A stretch of DNA of 64,000 bases from Flavobacterium panacis (GTDB taxonomy: Bacteria > Bacteroidota > Bacteroidia > Flavobacteriales > Flavobacteriaceae). The stretch is taken from assembly GCF_024649945.1 (NCBI RefSeq), contig NZ_JANKMS010000003.1, positions 1 through 64,000 of the forward strand, read 5' to 3'. Shown piece after piece: positions 40,016 through 49,282 of the stretch (positions are counted from its first letter, which is position 1; every line of letters starts with the position of its first letter). The notes beneath the pieces are model-generated. The model had not been told where the DNA came from. It saw nothing but the letters and a program-made list of their open reading frames with translations, and made no database searches. The position numbers and the translations under genes are program-made.

Positions 40016-42043
40016 TTAAAGCAATCCCGCTCTCTTCAACAAAGCTTCAGGTTTTGGCTCTTGACCTCTGAAACGTTTGTATAAAGTCATTGGGTGTTCA
40101 GTTCCTCCTTTAGAAAGTACATTGTCTTTAAATTTCTTCGCTACTTCTTCGTTGAAGATTCCTTTTTCTTGGAAAAACTCAAAAGCATCAGCATCTAAAA
40201 CTTCCGCCCATTTGTAGCTGTAATATCCAGAAGAATATCCGCCTTGGAAAATATGGGAAAAAGCTGTGCTCATCGCATTTTCTTTTACATCTGGATACAA
40301 TTGTGTGTTGGCAAATTGTTCTGTTTCGAAAGTTTTAAGATCAGTAATATTCGTTGGATCTTGTCCGTGCCAAGCCATATCCAACAATCCGAAACTTAAC
40401 TGACGCAACGTTGCCAAACCTTCTTGAAAACTTGCACTTTCTTTAATTTTCTGCACATACTCAATCGGAATAATTTCTCCTGTTTCGTAATGATTGGCAA
40501 ACAAAGCCAAAGCTTCTGGCTCGTAACACCAATTCTCCATAATCTGACTTGGTAATTCTACAAAATCCCAATAAACAGAAGTTCCGGACAAACTTGGATA
40601 AACCGTATCAGCTAACATTCCGTGTAATCCGTGACCGAATTCGTGGAATAACGTCGTCACTTCATTAAAAGTCAATAATGAAGGTTTTGTTTCGGTTGGT
40701 TTTGTAAAGTTGCAAACGTTCGAAATATGTGGTCTTTCGTTTACGCCTTCTTTTACATATTGTGATTTGAATGAAGTCATCCAAGCGCCATTTCTTTTTC
40801 CTTTTCTTGGGAAGAAATCAGCATAGAAAATCGAAACTAAATCATTTTTAGCATCTCGAACTTCATAAGTTGTTACTTCTTCGTGGTATTTATCAATATC
40901 AAAAACCTCAGTAAATGTTAAACCGTATAGTTTTTTAGCAACGGTAAAAGCACCGTCCAAAACTTTTTCTAATTGAAAATATGGTTTTAGTTTTTCATCA
41001 TCTAAATTAAAAAGCTGTTGTTTTAATTTTTCAGAATAATAAGCGCCGTCCCATTTTTCCAATTGCTCAATTCCGTCCAATTCTTTTGCGAAAGCGGTTA
41101 ATTCAGCAAATTCTTTTTGAGCTGCAGGTTTTGCTTTTGCCAATAAATCATTTAAGAAAGAAAAAACTTTTTCTGGACTTTCTGCCATTCTTTCTTCCAA
41201 AACAAAATGGGCATGCGTTTTATAACCTAATAAATTGGCTCTTTCGTGACGCAATTTTGCAATCTTTAAAACATTTTCCTGATTATCGAATTCGTTGTTT
41301 TGAAAACCTTTTGCGCCAAAAGCAATGGCCATTTTTTTACGCAATTCGCGATTGTCAGCATAAGTCAAAAACGGAACATAACTTGGATGATCTAAAGTAA
41401 AAATCCAACCTTCTTTTTCTTGGTTTTTTGCTAATAATCTAGCGGCTTCGATTGTTCCTTCGGGTAAACCTGAAAGATCTTTTTCATCTGTTAAATGCAA
41501 TTCGAAGTTGTTGGTTTCTGCCAAAACATTTTCGCCAAATTGCAAACTCAATTTCGATAATTCTTTGTCGATTTCTCTTAATTGATTTTTCTTGTCTTCT
41601 GGCAAATTTGCTCCGTTTCTGGAGAAGCTTTTGTATTTTTTATCCAATAAAGTCGTTTGCTCTGGGTTGAGGTTCAAACTTTCTTTTTGATCGTAAACGG
41701 CTTTTACGCGTGCAAATAATTCAGCATTTAATCGAATGTCATTTCCGAATTCTGAAAGCCAAGGCGAAACTTCCTGAGCAATTTTCTGCATTTCGTCATT
41801 CGTTTCAGCCGAATTTAAATTGAAGAAAACACTTGAAAGACGATCTAAAACATCGCCTGAAAAATCCATCGCTACAATTGTGTTTTCAAAAGTTGGCGCA
41901 TCTGGATTATTTGTAATCGCATCAATTTCGGCTTTAGCCAAAGCAATTCCTTCCTGAAAAGCAGGAACGTAATCTTCGATTTTAATCTTCGAAAAAGGTG
42001 CGGTGTTATGTTTGGTATTGAAATATTGTGTTAATACGCTCAT
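40016..42043 (-). CDS. dcp: M3 family peptidyl-dipeptidase
   Basis: A 675-residue zinc metallopeptidase that removes dipeptides from the C-terminus of oligopeptides. The M3 active site TTLFHEFGHGLHGMLAD (HExxH) is near residue 465, with the downstream WDFVELPSQIMENW supplying the third-ligand Glu. The N-terminal FSKIKIEDYVPAFQEGIALA and the C-terminal YSSGYYSYKWAEVLDADAF tyrosine/His-type loop are typical. Length is the same as E. coli Dcp (681). There is no signal peptide, so it is probably cytoplasmic. Confidence 0.92.
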   Translation of the reverse strand: MSVLTQYFNTKHNTAPFSKIKIEDYVPAFQEGIALAKAEIDAITNNPDAPTFENTIVAMDFSGDVLDRLSSVFFNLNSAETNDEMQKIAQEVSPWLSEFGNDIRLNAELFARVKAVYDQKESLNLNPEQTTLLDKKYKSFSRNGANLPEDKKNQLREIDKELSKLSLQFGENVLAETNNFELHLTDEKDLSGLPEGTIEAARLLAKNQEKEGWIFTLDHPSYVPFLTYADNRELRKKMAIAFGAKGFQNNEFDNQENVLKIAKLRHERANLLGYKTHAHFVLEERMAESPEKVFSFLNDLLAKAKPAAQKEFAELTAFAKELDGIEQLEKWDGAYYSEKLKQQLFNLDDEKLKPYFQLEKVLDGAFTVAKKLYGLTFTEVFDIDKYHEEVTTYEVRDAKNDLVSIFYADFFPRKGKRNGAWMTSFKSQYVKEGVNERPHISNVCNFTKPTETKPSLLTFNEVTTLFHEFGHGLHGMLADTVYPSLSGTSVYWDFVELPSQIMENWCYEPEALALFANHYETGEIIPIEYVQKIKESASFQEGLATLRQLSFGLLDMAWHGQDPTNITDLKTFETEQFANTQLYPDVKENAMSTAFSHIFQGGYSSGYYSYKWAEVLDADAFEFFQEKGIFNEEVAKKFKDNVLSKGGTEHPMTLYKRFRGQEPKPEALLKRAGLL

Positions 42044-42055
42044 AGTGTTGTTGTG

Positions 42056-42150
42056 TTACGCAAAGTTTCACCAAGAAGACACAAAGCTTCGCAAAGTTTT
42101 TTAAATTATTCTTTGCGAAGCTCTGTGATTGCTTTTGCGAATCTTTGTGG
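42056..42150. repeat. Inverted repeat (CACAAAGCTTCGCAAAG)
   Basis: CACAAAGCTTCGCAAAG (42080-42096) pairs with 42111-42127 at all but one position. An outer pair GCAAAGTTTC / GCGAATCTTTG extends it. It fills the dcp-purE gap. Confidence 0.7.
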
Positions 42151-42158
42151 AATTAATT

Positions 42159-42644
42159 TTATTTATTAAGACCTTCAGCCGCCTTATTAACCGCAGCTTT
42201 CAATTCTTCTTTATAAGTAATAATCGTGTCCAAAACTTTTTTGTCATGGCTTCCGATGATTTGTGCAGCTAAAATTCCAGCATTTTTTGCTCCGTTTAAA
42301 GCTACGGTCGCAACAGGAACTCCGCCTGGCATTTGTAAAATAGATAAAACAGAATCCCAGCCGTCAATCGAATTACTAGATTTTACTGGAACTCCAATTA
42401 CGGGAAGGGGAGACATAGAAGCCACCATTCCTGGTAAATGTGCCGCACCGCCCGCGCCGGCAATAATTACCGAAATCCCACGATTGTGTGCGTTTTTGCT
42501 AAAATCGAATAATTTCTCCGGCGTTCTGTGCGCCGAAACGATATCTACTTCAACTTCAACATTGAATTGTTTTAATATGTCGATTGCATCCTGCATAACT
42601 GGCATGTCTGAGATGCTTCCCATTATAATAGCTACTTTGCTCAT
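42159..42644 (-). CDS. purE: 5-(carboxyamino)imidazole ribonucleotide mutase
   Basis: A 161-residue class I PurE, converting N5-CAIR to CAIR in purine synthesis. The N-terminal MGSISDMPVMQDA phosphate loop (the usual MGS-x-SD motif), the SAHRTPEKLFDF motif and GAGGAAHLPGM are all present. Length and motifs are normal. It lies downstream of purK on the same strand, and PurK provides its substrate. Confidence 0.96.
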   Translation of the reverse strand: MSKVAIIMGSISDMPVMQDAIDILKQFNVEVEVDIVSAHRTPEKLFDFSKNAHNRGISVIIAGAGGAAHLPGMVASMSPLPVIGVPVKSSNSIDGWDSVLSILQMPGGVPVATVALNGAKNAGILAAQIIGSHDKKVLDTIITYKEELKAAVNKAAEGLNK

Positions 42645-42719
42645 GTTTTTTTATTTGTTTCAAGTTTCAAGTTTCAGGTTTCAAGTTGATAAGCTGAAAT
42701 CTAAAGTTATTTGTTTTTT

Positions 42720-42801
42720 GCCACGAATTACACAAATTCACACGAATTATATTTAAAATTCATTTGAGGAAAAATTTGTGTGAATTTGTGTAATTTGTGG
42801 C
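42720..42801. repeat. Inverted repeat (GCCACGAATTACACAAATT family)
   Basis: The arms 42720-42748 and 42772-42801 are near-perfect complements. The spacer before it (42658-42690) is made of CAAGTTTCA words. Both lie between purK and purE. Confidence 0.78.
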
Positions 42802-42834
42802 TAACAATATTTTTTGTATGCTAATCACTAATTA

Positions 42835-43989
42835 CTATTGACTAATTACTCGAATAGTATTTTTAACTTCCTGTGCAATTCTTCTCGCTTCTTGCATATT
42901 TTCATTTACGATAGTAACGTGCCCCATTTTTCTAAAAGGACGCGTTTGTTTTTTTCCGTAAATATGTGGCGTTACACCATCCCATCCTAAAATGGTTTCG
43001 ATGTTTTCATAAACTACATTTCCAGAATAACCTTCGGCACCCACTAAATTTACCATAATTCCGGCAACTTTGCTGTCTGTGTTTCCTAACGGAAGATCTA
43101 AAATTGCACGTAAATGATTTTCGAATTGTGAAGTATAACTTGCTTCGATAGAATAATGACCAGAATTGTGCGGACGAGGAGCAACTTCATTAACCAAAAT
43201 TTCATCTTCGTTGGTTTGAAACATTTCAACAGCTAAAAGTCCAACGTGATTGAATTTTTCTGAAACGTTTAAAGCAATTGCTCTTGCTTTTTCTGCAACT
43301 TTTTCATCAATTCTTGCTGGGCAGATTACGTATTCTACTTGGTTGGCTTCTGGATGAAATTCCATTTCTACAACTGGATAGGTTTTAATTTCTCCCGATG
43401 GATTTCTTACTACAATTACCGCCAATTCGTTTTTGAATGGAACCATAGTTTCGGCAATACATTCTACATTTGGAAGATTATCTAAATCTGAAATCTGACG
43501 AATTACTTTTACGCCGTTTCCGTCGTAACCAAATTCGGTACATTTCCATACAAACGGAATCGTGATTTCGTTATTTCCAACTGATTTTTGCAATTGCGCT
43601 GGATTTTCAAAACGTAAATATGATGCAGTTGGAATATTACTGTCTGTATAAAAGTCTTTTTGAGTTCCTTTATTCTGAATTCCTTTTAAGGTTTTTGGAG
43701 ATGGATATACTTTTACGCCTTCGTTTTCTAATTGCGTCAAAGCTTCAAGATTTACCAATTCGATTTCGAAAGTCAAAACATCGACTTGTTTTCCGAAGTT
43801 ATAAACGGTATCGTAATCCATTAAATCGCCTTGAAAGAATTTGTTGCAGGCAATTTTGCTAGGCGCTTCGTCGCTCGGATCTAGAACGTAAGTTTGTATA
43901 TCAAATTTTCTGGTGTCAAACAAAAGCATCTTGCCTAATTGTCCACCACCTAATATTCCTAATTTAAAATCAGAAGAAAAATAATTCAT
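42835..43989 (-). CDS. purK: 5-(carboxyamino)imidazole ribonucleotide synthase
   Basis: A 384-residue ATP-grasp enzyme that carboxylates AIR to N5-CAIR. The ATG at 43989 gives the typical start (MNYFSSDFKLGILGGGQLGK). A longer frame to 44037 overlaps the promoter and is rejected. The GGGQLGKM loop, the ATP-grasp segments FVWKCTEFGYDGNGVKVI and EILVNEVAPRPHNSGHYSIE, and the C-terminal small domain are in order. It precedes purE, forming the conserved purK-purE pair. Confidence 0.95.
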   Translation of the reverse strand: MNYFSSDFKLGILGGGQLGKMLLFDTRKFDIQTYVLDPSDEAPSKIACNKFFQGDLMDYDTVYNFGKQVDVLTFEIELVNLEALTQLENEGVKVYPSPKTLKGIQNKGTQKDFYTDSNIPTASYLRFENPAQLQKSVGNNEITIPFVWKCTEFGYDGNGVKVIRQISDLDNLPNVECIAETMVPFKNELAVIVVRNPSGEIKTYPVVEMEFHPEANQVEYVICPARIDEKVAEKARAIALNVSEKFNHVGLLAVEMFQTNEDEILVNEVAPRPHNSGHYSIEASYTSQFENHLRAILDLPLGNTDSKVAGIMVNLVGAEGYSGNVVYENIETILGWDGVTPHIYGKKQTRPFRKMGHVTIVNENMQEARRIAQEVKNTIRVISQ

Positions 43990-44006
43990 TTTTAGTTGTG
44001 TTTTTG

Positions 44007-44037
44007 CAAAGATACTTTTTAATCTTTTTTTAGCCAA
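44007..44037 (-). promoter_or_regulatory. Promoter of purK
   Basis: On the minus strand TTG (44037-44035), 20 bases and TATCTTTG (44014-44007) match the consensus, 17 bases before the ATG at 43989. Confidence 0.7.
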
Positions 44038-44052
44038 AATTTAGTTTTTTTC

Positions 44053-44201
44053 GCCACAGATTAAGAGGATTAAAAGGATTCTGTTTTTTTGCCACGAATT
44101 ACACGAATTAGCACAAATTTTTAAAGCCAAACTAATTAGTGAAAATTAGTTGTAATTAGTGGCAACCTTAAAAAATCATTCTAATCCTTTTAATCTGTGG
44201 C
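44053..44201. repeat. Nested inverted repeats
   Basis: The outer pair is GCCACAGATTAAGAGGATTA (from 44053) with CTAATCCTTTTAATCTGTGG (44181-44200). The inner pair is GCCACGAATTACACGAATTA (from 44091) with its degenerate complement ending GGC at 44163. The inner word belongs to the family at 34365, 42720 and 47149. Confidence 0.75.
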
Positions 44202-44210
44202 TAACAAAGT

Positions 44211-44762
44211 CTATTTTATTTTCTTCAAAACTTCTTTTGCGACGGCTTTGTATGCGGCCGAATGATCTCCGAAATCTTTATCAATAATTACTTTTAATTC
44301 AGGATGAATCCAATCGTAATGATTTCCTAAGACGTATAATGTTCTTATCGAATAAGCTTTTGTTGCAACTTTAGTATCATTTATTAACCAATCAAAAGAC
44401 ACTTCTATACAATCTTGAAGATTTTCTTCAGAGAGTTTAATGCAGTTTTCACTTTTTTTATAATGCGATTTTACTAAAAGTTGTGTCACTTTTGCAATGG
44501 GACGAAGCGAACTTTCGTCTTTCAAAACCTTTAAATTCGAACAGAAAAAATCAAGATGCGGTTGTAGCCAAAGCAATTCTTCGTAAGAAACAAATTCTAA
44601 AATCCAGCAGGCTTTATGGTTGTTTTTGTCTTCGGGTGAAAAACAAATTGAAACTAATTCGCTAAAAAGCGAGGGATTTTCCAAAACATCTTGTGCAGCT
44701 TTTAGACGGTTTTCTCTATAAGCATTTACGTAATCTAGTTTTTTTTGTAATTCAGACGGCAT
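44211..44762 (-). CDS. Hypothetical helical (HEAT/ARM-like) protein
   Basis: The protein has 183 residues, is soluble and almost entirely helical, with leucines at the spacing of HEAT- or armadillo-like helix pairs (HKACWILEFVSYEELLWLQP, IRPIAKVTQLL-type and VATKAYSIRTLYVLG segments). It has no catalytic motif. I do not recognise a characterised homologue. It sits between purK and a TonB receptor on the same strand but is separated from both by repeats, so the context gives no clear role. Confidence 0.65.
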   Translation of the reverse strand: MPSELQKKLDYVNAYRENRLKAAQDVLENPSLFSELVSICFSPEDKNNHKACWILEFVSYEELLWLQPHLDFFCSNLKVLKDESSLRPIAKVTQLLVKSHYKKSENCIKLSEENLQDCIEVSFDWLINDTKVATKAYSIRTLYVLGNHYDWIHPELKVIIDKDFGDHSAAYKAVAKEVLKKIK

Positions 44763-44788
44763 CGTTCTAGCGGTATTTAAATACTTAG

Positions 44789-46891
44789 CTAAAATACATA
44801 ATTTAATGAGATAATTCCGTAGTAATTTATTGGTAATCCTGGATAATAAAATCTAGGCTGTGCATTTCCAACTCCTGTTGCATTGGTCAAAATCATCGAA
44901 GCATATTTTTCGTTGGTGACATTGTTTATCCCAGCATCCAAATGGGTTGTTAAATCTGATAAAATTTCAAATTGATAACCTGTTTTTAGATTTAATAACG
45001 AATAAGAATCTGAAAAATTCGCGTTTGAATCGTTCATCGGAATTTTATCTGTGAACTGAAAATCGGCTGCAAAATAAAATCCCGAATTGGTATTGAAATT
45101 AAAACCTGCGTTTGCGGTATTCGCTGGAACTCCAGTTAATTTGTTTCCTGAATAATCATTTCCGTTGTCGACAAATTCTTTGAATTCATAATTTCCGATA
45201 GAAGCGCCTGCATAAGAATTCAAATTGAAAGTTCGATTGATTGTCCAATTGTGTTTTAAGGCAATTTCAATTCCTTCATGAAATGTTTTTCCAGCATTTA
45301 CGCCTTCATATTGATCGTCGCCAATTCTTTTGGCAACCAATAAATCTTTAATTTCCATTCTATAAACCGCAATTTCAGCGTATGATTTTTTGCTGAAAAG
45401 ATGAAGTTTACTTCCCAGCTCAAAATTATAACCCGTTTCAGGTTTTATATTTTGATTGATATTTCCTGTGCTCGTTAAAGTTTCTTCGGTTGCGGGAAGA
45501 GAAAATCCTCGGCTGGCAGAAAAGTAGAAAGTCTGGATTTCATTTGGCTTGAACAAAAATGAAAGTTGTGGCGAAAAAATGCCATCATAACTATAATGTT
45601 CCGTTGGGTTATTCGCGGAAGCGGGAAAATCATTCTGAAGTTCAAATTTGGTTTTATTGTAATTTAAACCTGCTTGAATTTCAAATCGCTCAGAAAGCAA
45701 GGTTCTGATTTGAGAAAAAATATTGTAAAAATGCCTTTTTTGATTGGTTGCCGAAAGTTGATCTCCTTGTAAACTTCCGTTTCCATTATTTTGCTGATAG
45801 AGATTTTCAAAAGTATTTCCGCTATAATTGTCTGCGAAATATTCAATTCCGCCAATAAATTGATTGTTGATTTTTCCGATTTTAAAATCTCCCGAAAACT
45901 GCGTTCTTGCTCCAGAAGCAAAAGTATATTGGCGCAAAATATCAAAAGGACGCGGTTCGTTGCTGTCTTTATAATTAATGAAAACCGAAGTCGAATTATT
46001 CAAATGATCGTTGATTTTAAAATCATAAGCCAATCCGCCCAAAGTCGATTTGTATTCTTTAAACCCTTTTGATGCAACCCAAGTAGGCGCGCCCGCTTGC
46101 GGATTATTTTCGAAAGTCGTTTTGTTGATCGAACTCGGAATGTAGGCTTTCAGATACGTATAATTCGAAAAATAAGTCAGTTTGCTATTTTTCTTTCTGA
46201 ATAATTCTCCTCCAAGTGTAATTCCTTCACGATTATATGCGCTGTTTTCTCGCCATCCATCTGTTTTTAAATTATGATAACTCAGGTTTAAAGAGGAGCT
46301 TTTTTCATTCAAATCAAAACTGATTCTATTTTTCAATAATCCGAAAGAGCCAAAAACAGAACTGACTTCAGCTTGATAATTCCCTTTTTTTAAAGATTGA
46401 GGCGAAATCAAAATCGCACCGCCCAATCCCGCGCCGTAAACACTAGAAAGTGGCCCTTTAATAATTTCAATTTGATTGATGTTTTGAAGGTCAATATCAT
46501 CAATTACAGTTTCGCTATTTCCAGAAGTCAGCGGAATACTCCCATAAAAAGCGCGAATTTTATTAGTCCCGTAAGGAGTTCTTGCGCCAATGCCTCGAAT
46601 CGAAATTCGGGTTGTTGTAATATTAGACGATTGCATAAAAACGCCAGGAATTGTATTAATGACATTGCTAATGTCTGTAGTGTTATTTTGAAGTAATTCT
46701 TTTTCGGATAAAATGCCAATAGAAGCGGGACTGTTTTGCAAATCACGATTAATGTGAAGCGGACTTATTAAAACTTCATTTAGTTTTTGCGTTTTAACCG
46801 AGTCAATATTTTTGACTTCTTTTTCTTGTGCAATTAGATTTTGGAAAACAATGAATGCAAAAAGAAGAAGAAAATATTTTTTGAAAAGCAT
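44789..46891 (-). CDS. TonB-dependent outer-membrane receptor
   Basis: The protein has 700 residues with a signal peptide (MLFKKYFLLLFAFIVFQNLI). There is no carboxypeptidase-like N-terminal domain. The plug begins near residue 35 (LNEVLISPLHINRDLQNSPA) and includes NVINTIPGVFMQSSNI, SIRGIGARTPYG and IEIIKGPLSSVYGAGLGGAI. A 22-strand-type barrel follows, with the C-terminal YYGIISLNYVF ending in the aromatic residue needed for assembly. The lack of SusC-type features suggests a siderophore, vitamin or metal receptor, probably energised by the ExbBD/TonB at 13.7-16.4 kb. Confidence 0.9.
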   Translation of the reverse strand: MLFKKYFLLLFAFIVFQNLIAQEKEVKNIDSVKTQKLNEVLISPLHINRDLQNSPASIGILSEKELLQNNTTDISNVINTIPGVFMQSSNITTTRISIRGIGARTPYGTNKIRAFYGSIPLTSGNSETVIDDIDLQNINQIEIIKGPLSSVYGAGLGGAILISPQSLKKGNYQAEVSSVFGSFGLLKNRISFDLNEKSSSLNLSYHNLKTDGWRENSAYNREGITLGGELFRKKNSKLTYFSNYTYLKAYIPSSINKTTFENNPQAGAPTWVASKGFKEYKSTLGGLAYDFKINDHLNNSTSVFINYKDSNEPRPFDILRQYTFASGARTQFSGDFKIGKINNQFIGGIEYFADNYSGNTFENLYQQNNGNGSLQGDQLSATNQKRHFYNIFSQIRTLLSERFEIQAGLNYNKTKFELQNDFPASANNPTEHYSYDGIFSPQLSFLFKPNEIQTFYFSASRGFSLPATEETLTSTGNINQNIKPETGYNFELGSKLHLFSKKSYAEIAVYRMEIKDLLVAKRIGDDQYEGVNAGKTFHEGIEIALKHNWTINRTFNLNSYAGASIGNYEFKEFVDNGNDYSGNKLTGVPANTANAGFNFNTNSGFYFAADFQFTDKIPMNDSNANFSDSYSLLNLKTGYQFEILSDLTTHLDAGINNVTNEKYASMILTNATGVGNAQPRFYYPGLPINYYGIISLNYVF

Positions 46892-46958
46892 AAATGTAGT
46901 TAGAGGTTTTGGAGTTTGGAATTTTATTTCGGAAGAAAAAATATTGGAATTTTATTTT

Positions 46959-47093
46959 AACACATAGAAACATAGCATTGATTGAGGCAAAAAAGGCGTT
47001 TCACTAATTTAAATTCACATAGTAACTATGTGTGAAAACGAGTTTTCTTAAAATCAACTTTAATACTAAAAAATCTATGTCTCTATGTGTTTA
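46959..47093. repeat. AACACATAGAAACATAG repeat, copy 2
   Basis: Same layout as 35297-35430: AACACATAGAAACATAG start, GGCGTTTCACTAATTT, TTCACATAGT, CTATGTGTG and an inverted end CTATGTGTT. The two copies are near identical in the first ~90 bases. It occupies much of the 333-base spacer 46892-47224. Confidence 0.75.
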
Positions 47094-47148
47094 AAATCTT
47101 TAGTTTGTTCCGAAATCCAATGGATTCGAAAAATTGAATATTCTTTAT

Positions 47149-47209
47149 AACCACAAATTACACAAATTTTCGCAAAATTAATTTGTGCGAATCTGCGTAA
47201 TTTGTGGTT
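47149..47209. repeat. Inverted repeat (AACCACAAATTACACAAATT family)
   Basis: AACCACAAATTACACAAATT (from 47149) pairs imperfectly with the segment ending TAATTTGTGGTT at 47209. It belongs to the family of 34365 and 42720 and lies directly after the sorbosone-dehydrogenase-like gene. Confidence 0.72.
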
Positions 47210-47224
47210 AAAAGGAATCTTATC

Positions 47225-48499
47225 CTATTTATTCGCAGTAACTTTCCAAATGGTATTACTGCTGTCGTCGTTTACTAAAAGCGATCCGTCATTCATAACA
47301 GTTACGGCAACTGGACGTCCGTAAACTTCTGCTTTATTTTCATCAGAAATAAAACCAGTTAAAAAATCTTCTGGTTTTCCTGAAGGTTTTCCGTCTTTAA
47401 AAGGAACGAAAAGCACTTTATAACCTGAAATTTTAGAACGATTCCAAGAACCATGCTGACCAACGAAAGCACCGTTTTTATATTTTGCTGGAAAAGCATC
47501 TTTTGTATAAAAAGCCAATCCCAAAGAAGCTGTGTGCGCACCAACTGGTACATCTGGAACAATTGCTTTTTCGACCAAATCTTTTCTTTCACCTTTCATT
47601 CTCGGATCAGGAATACTTCCAAAATAAGAATATGGCCATCCGTAGAAACCATCTCTTTTTACACTTGTAATATAATCTGGAACTAAATCGTCTCCTAATT
47701 CATCACGTTCATTTACAGCTGTCCAAAGTTCTTTGTTAACAGGATTCCAATCCATTCCAACAGGATTTCTCAATCCCGAAGCGTAGATTTTTTCTCCAGT
47801 TCCGTCAGGATTAATTTCTAGAATTCCAGCGCGACGCACTTCTTTGTCAACGCCATGTTCGGCATTATTGCTTCCAGAACCTACAGAAACATAAATTTTG
47901 CTTCCGTCTGGACTTGCTAATAAATTTCTTGTCCAGTGATTGTTGTAACCTCCTGCAGGAAGTTCAAGAATTTTTTCTCCTTTAGTTTCTAATTTTAACG
48001 GATTGTTTTTATAAGGATAACGGTATAATCCGTCGGTATTGGCAATATAGAAATAGTCTTTTAAAACCAGCATTCCAAAAGGTTTGTTGAGCGCAGTTAT
48101 AAAAACTTGACGACTTTCATATTTTCCATCTTTGTCTTTATCTCTTAAAACGGTAATTTGATTTTTACTGGATCGTGTGCCACTTTCAACTACAAAAATA
48201 TCTTGATTCGGTGCAATATAAGTCCAACGTGGATTCTCAAATCCGTCAGCGAATTTAGTAACGGTAAATCCTTCTGGTGCTTTTGGCGTTTTTCCTTTTG
48301 GCCAGCCAATTACTTTGCTATTAACTGTTTTAGATTCTGTTGCATACGGAGGAGGAAGCGTTACATCTCCAACAGCAGTTTTTACTACGTTTCCTGGCTG
48401 TTTGGCAAGAGCTTCCTTTTCTTCTTTCTTGACTTGTCCGTTGCAGGCTGTCATTAGCGCTAATAACGGTATGGCAAATAATGGTAAGGATTTTTTCAT
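47225..48499 (-). CDS. PQQ-dependent sugar (sorbosone-like) dehydrogenase lipoprotein
   Basis: The protein has 424 residues. The lipobox LMTAC near residue 19 makes it a lipoprotein. The rest is a six-bladed beta-propeller of the soluble glucose/sorbosone dehydrogenase type: GFENPRWTYIAPNQDIFVVE, KPFGMLVLKDYFYIANTDGL, the GGYNNHWTRNLLASPDG segment with the conserved His, SGLRNPVGMDWNP, and GQHGSWNRSKISGYKV near 360. A separate PQQ supply or a PQQ-independent role cannot be judged. It is a single gene. Confidence 0.87.
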   Translation of the reverse strand: MKKSLPLFAIPLLALMTACNGQVKKEEKEALAKQPGNVVKTAVGDVTLPPPYATESKTVNSKVIGWPKGKTPKAPEGFTVTKFADGFENPRWTYIAPNQDIFVVESGTRSSKNQITVLRDKDKDGKYESRQVFITALNKPFGMLVLKDYFYIANTDGLYRYPYKNNPLKLETKGEKILELPAGGYNNHWTRNLLASPDGSKIYVSVGSGSNNAEHGVDKEVRRAGILEINPDGTGEKIYASGLRNPVGMDWNPVNKELWTAVNERDELGDDLVPDYITSVKRDGFYGWPYSYFGSIPDPRMKGERKDLVEKAIVPDVPVGAHTASLGLAFYTKDAFPAKYKNGAFVGQHGSWNRSKISGYKVLFVPFKDGKPSGKPEDFLTGFISDENKAEVYGRPVAVTVMNDGSLLVNDDSSNTIWKVTANK

Positions 48500-48653
48500 T
48501 GGTTTTTTGGAGTTAAATAATTATATCACAACAATTTACTCAAATTAAAAACAGCATCAAAATCAAATTTGTAATTATTAACTGATATTTAACATTCAGA
48601 AAAAATATCGCGATACAGTCCATTTTGATAGAAGCAGTTAAGTTCTAATTCTT

Positions 48654-48661
48654 TATCTTTG
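48654..48661 (+). promoter_or_regulatory. -7 element of hpt
   Basis: TATCTTTG lies 24 bases before the ATG at 48686. The nearest upstream TTG is 26 bases away, a little outside the usual range. Confidence 0.4.
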
Positions 48662-48685
48662 TCCATTATTTTAAAAAGAAAAATA

Positions 48686-49216
48686 ATGATACAAATTCAC
48701 GATAAACAATTTGTTCCGTTTATTTCGGCTAAAGAAATCGATTTTGCTTTAACTAAAATGGTGGCTCAGGTCGAAGACGATTTTGGAGATGATACCCCAA
48801 TTTTTATTGGAGTTTTAAATGGTTCTTTTATGGTGGTGTCAGATTTTTTGAAAAAATATAAAAAACCATGCGAGGTTTCATTTATCAAAATGGCTTCGTA
48901 CGAAGGAACTGAATCGACAAATACGGTAAAAGAATTAATCGGAATCAATCAAGATCTTTCGGGAAGAACGGTTGTAATTATTGAAGATATTATCGATACA
49001 GGAAATACGATCGAAGAATTAAAGCACTTGTTTAAAGCACAAAATGTAAGTCATTTTAAAATTGCGACATTATTCTTTAAGCCAGAAGCGTATAAAAAAG
49101 ACATTAAAATAGATTACATCGGAATCAGAATCCCGAACAAATTTATTGTAGGTTACGGTTTAGACTACGATGGTTTAGGTCGAAACCTTACGGAAGTTTA
49201 CAAATTAGCAGAATAA
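48686..49216 (+). CDS. hpt: Hypoxanthine phosphoribosyltransferase
   Basis: A 176-residue type I phosphoribosyltransferase that salvages hypoxanthine and guanine with PRPP. The PRPP loop is VVIIEDIIDTGNTIEEL near residue 97, the flexible-loop serine-tyrosine region is FIKMASYEGTES, and the purine-binding FIVGYGLDYDGLGRNL is near the end. The ATG at 48686 is chosen over an upstream TTG (48659) that would overlap the promoter. adk follows after 66 bases. Confidence 0.93.
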   Translation: MIQIHDKQFVPFISAKEIDFALTKMVAQVEDDFGDDTPIFIGVLNGSFMVVSDFLKKYKKPCEVSFIKMASYEGTESTNTVKELIGINQDLSGRTVVIIEDIIDTGNTIEELKHLFKAQNVSHFKIATLFFKPEAYKKDIKIDYIGIRIPNKFIVGYGLDYDGLGRNLTEVYKLAE

Positions 49217-49282
49217 CAAAACACAACTAAATATTCATTTAAAGACTTCTGAAAGACAGAAGTAACAACACTCATTTCAATT

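Noticed and set aside
42226..42756. 176-codon plus-strand frame opposite purE
   Set aside because: Long only because purE codons avoid stops on the other strand; purE motifs are complete and the frame extends into an intergenic repeat.
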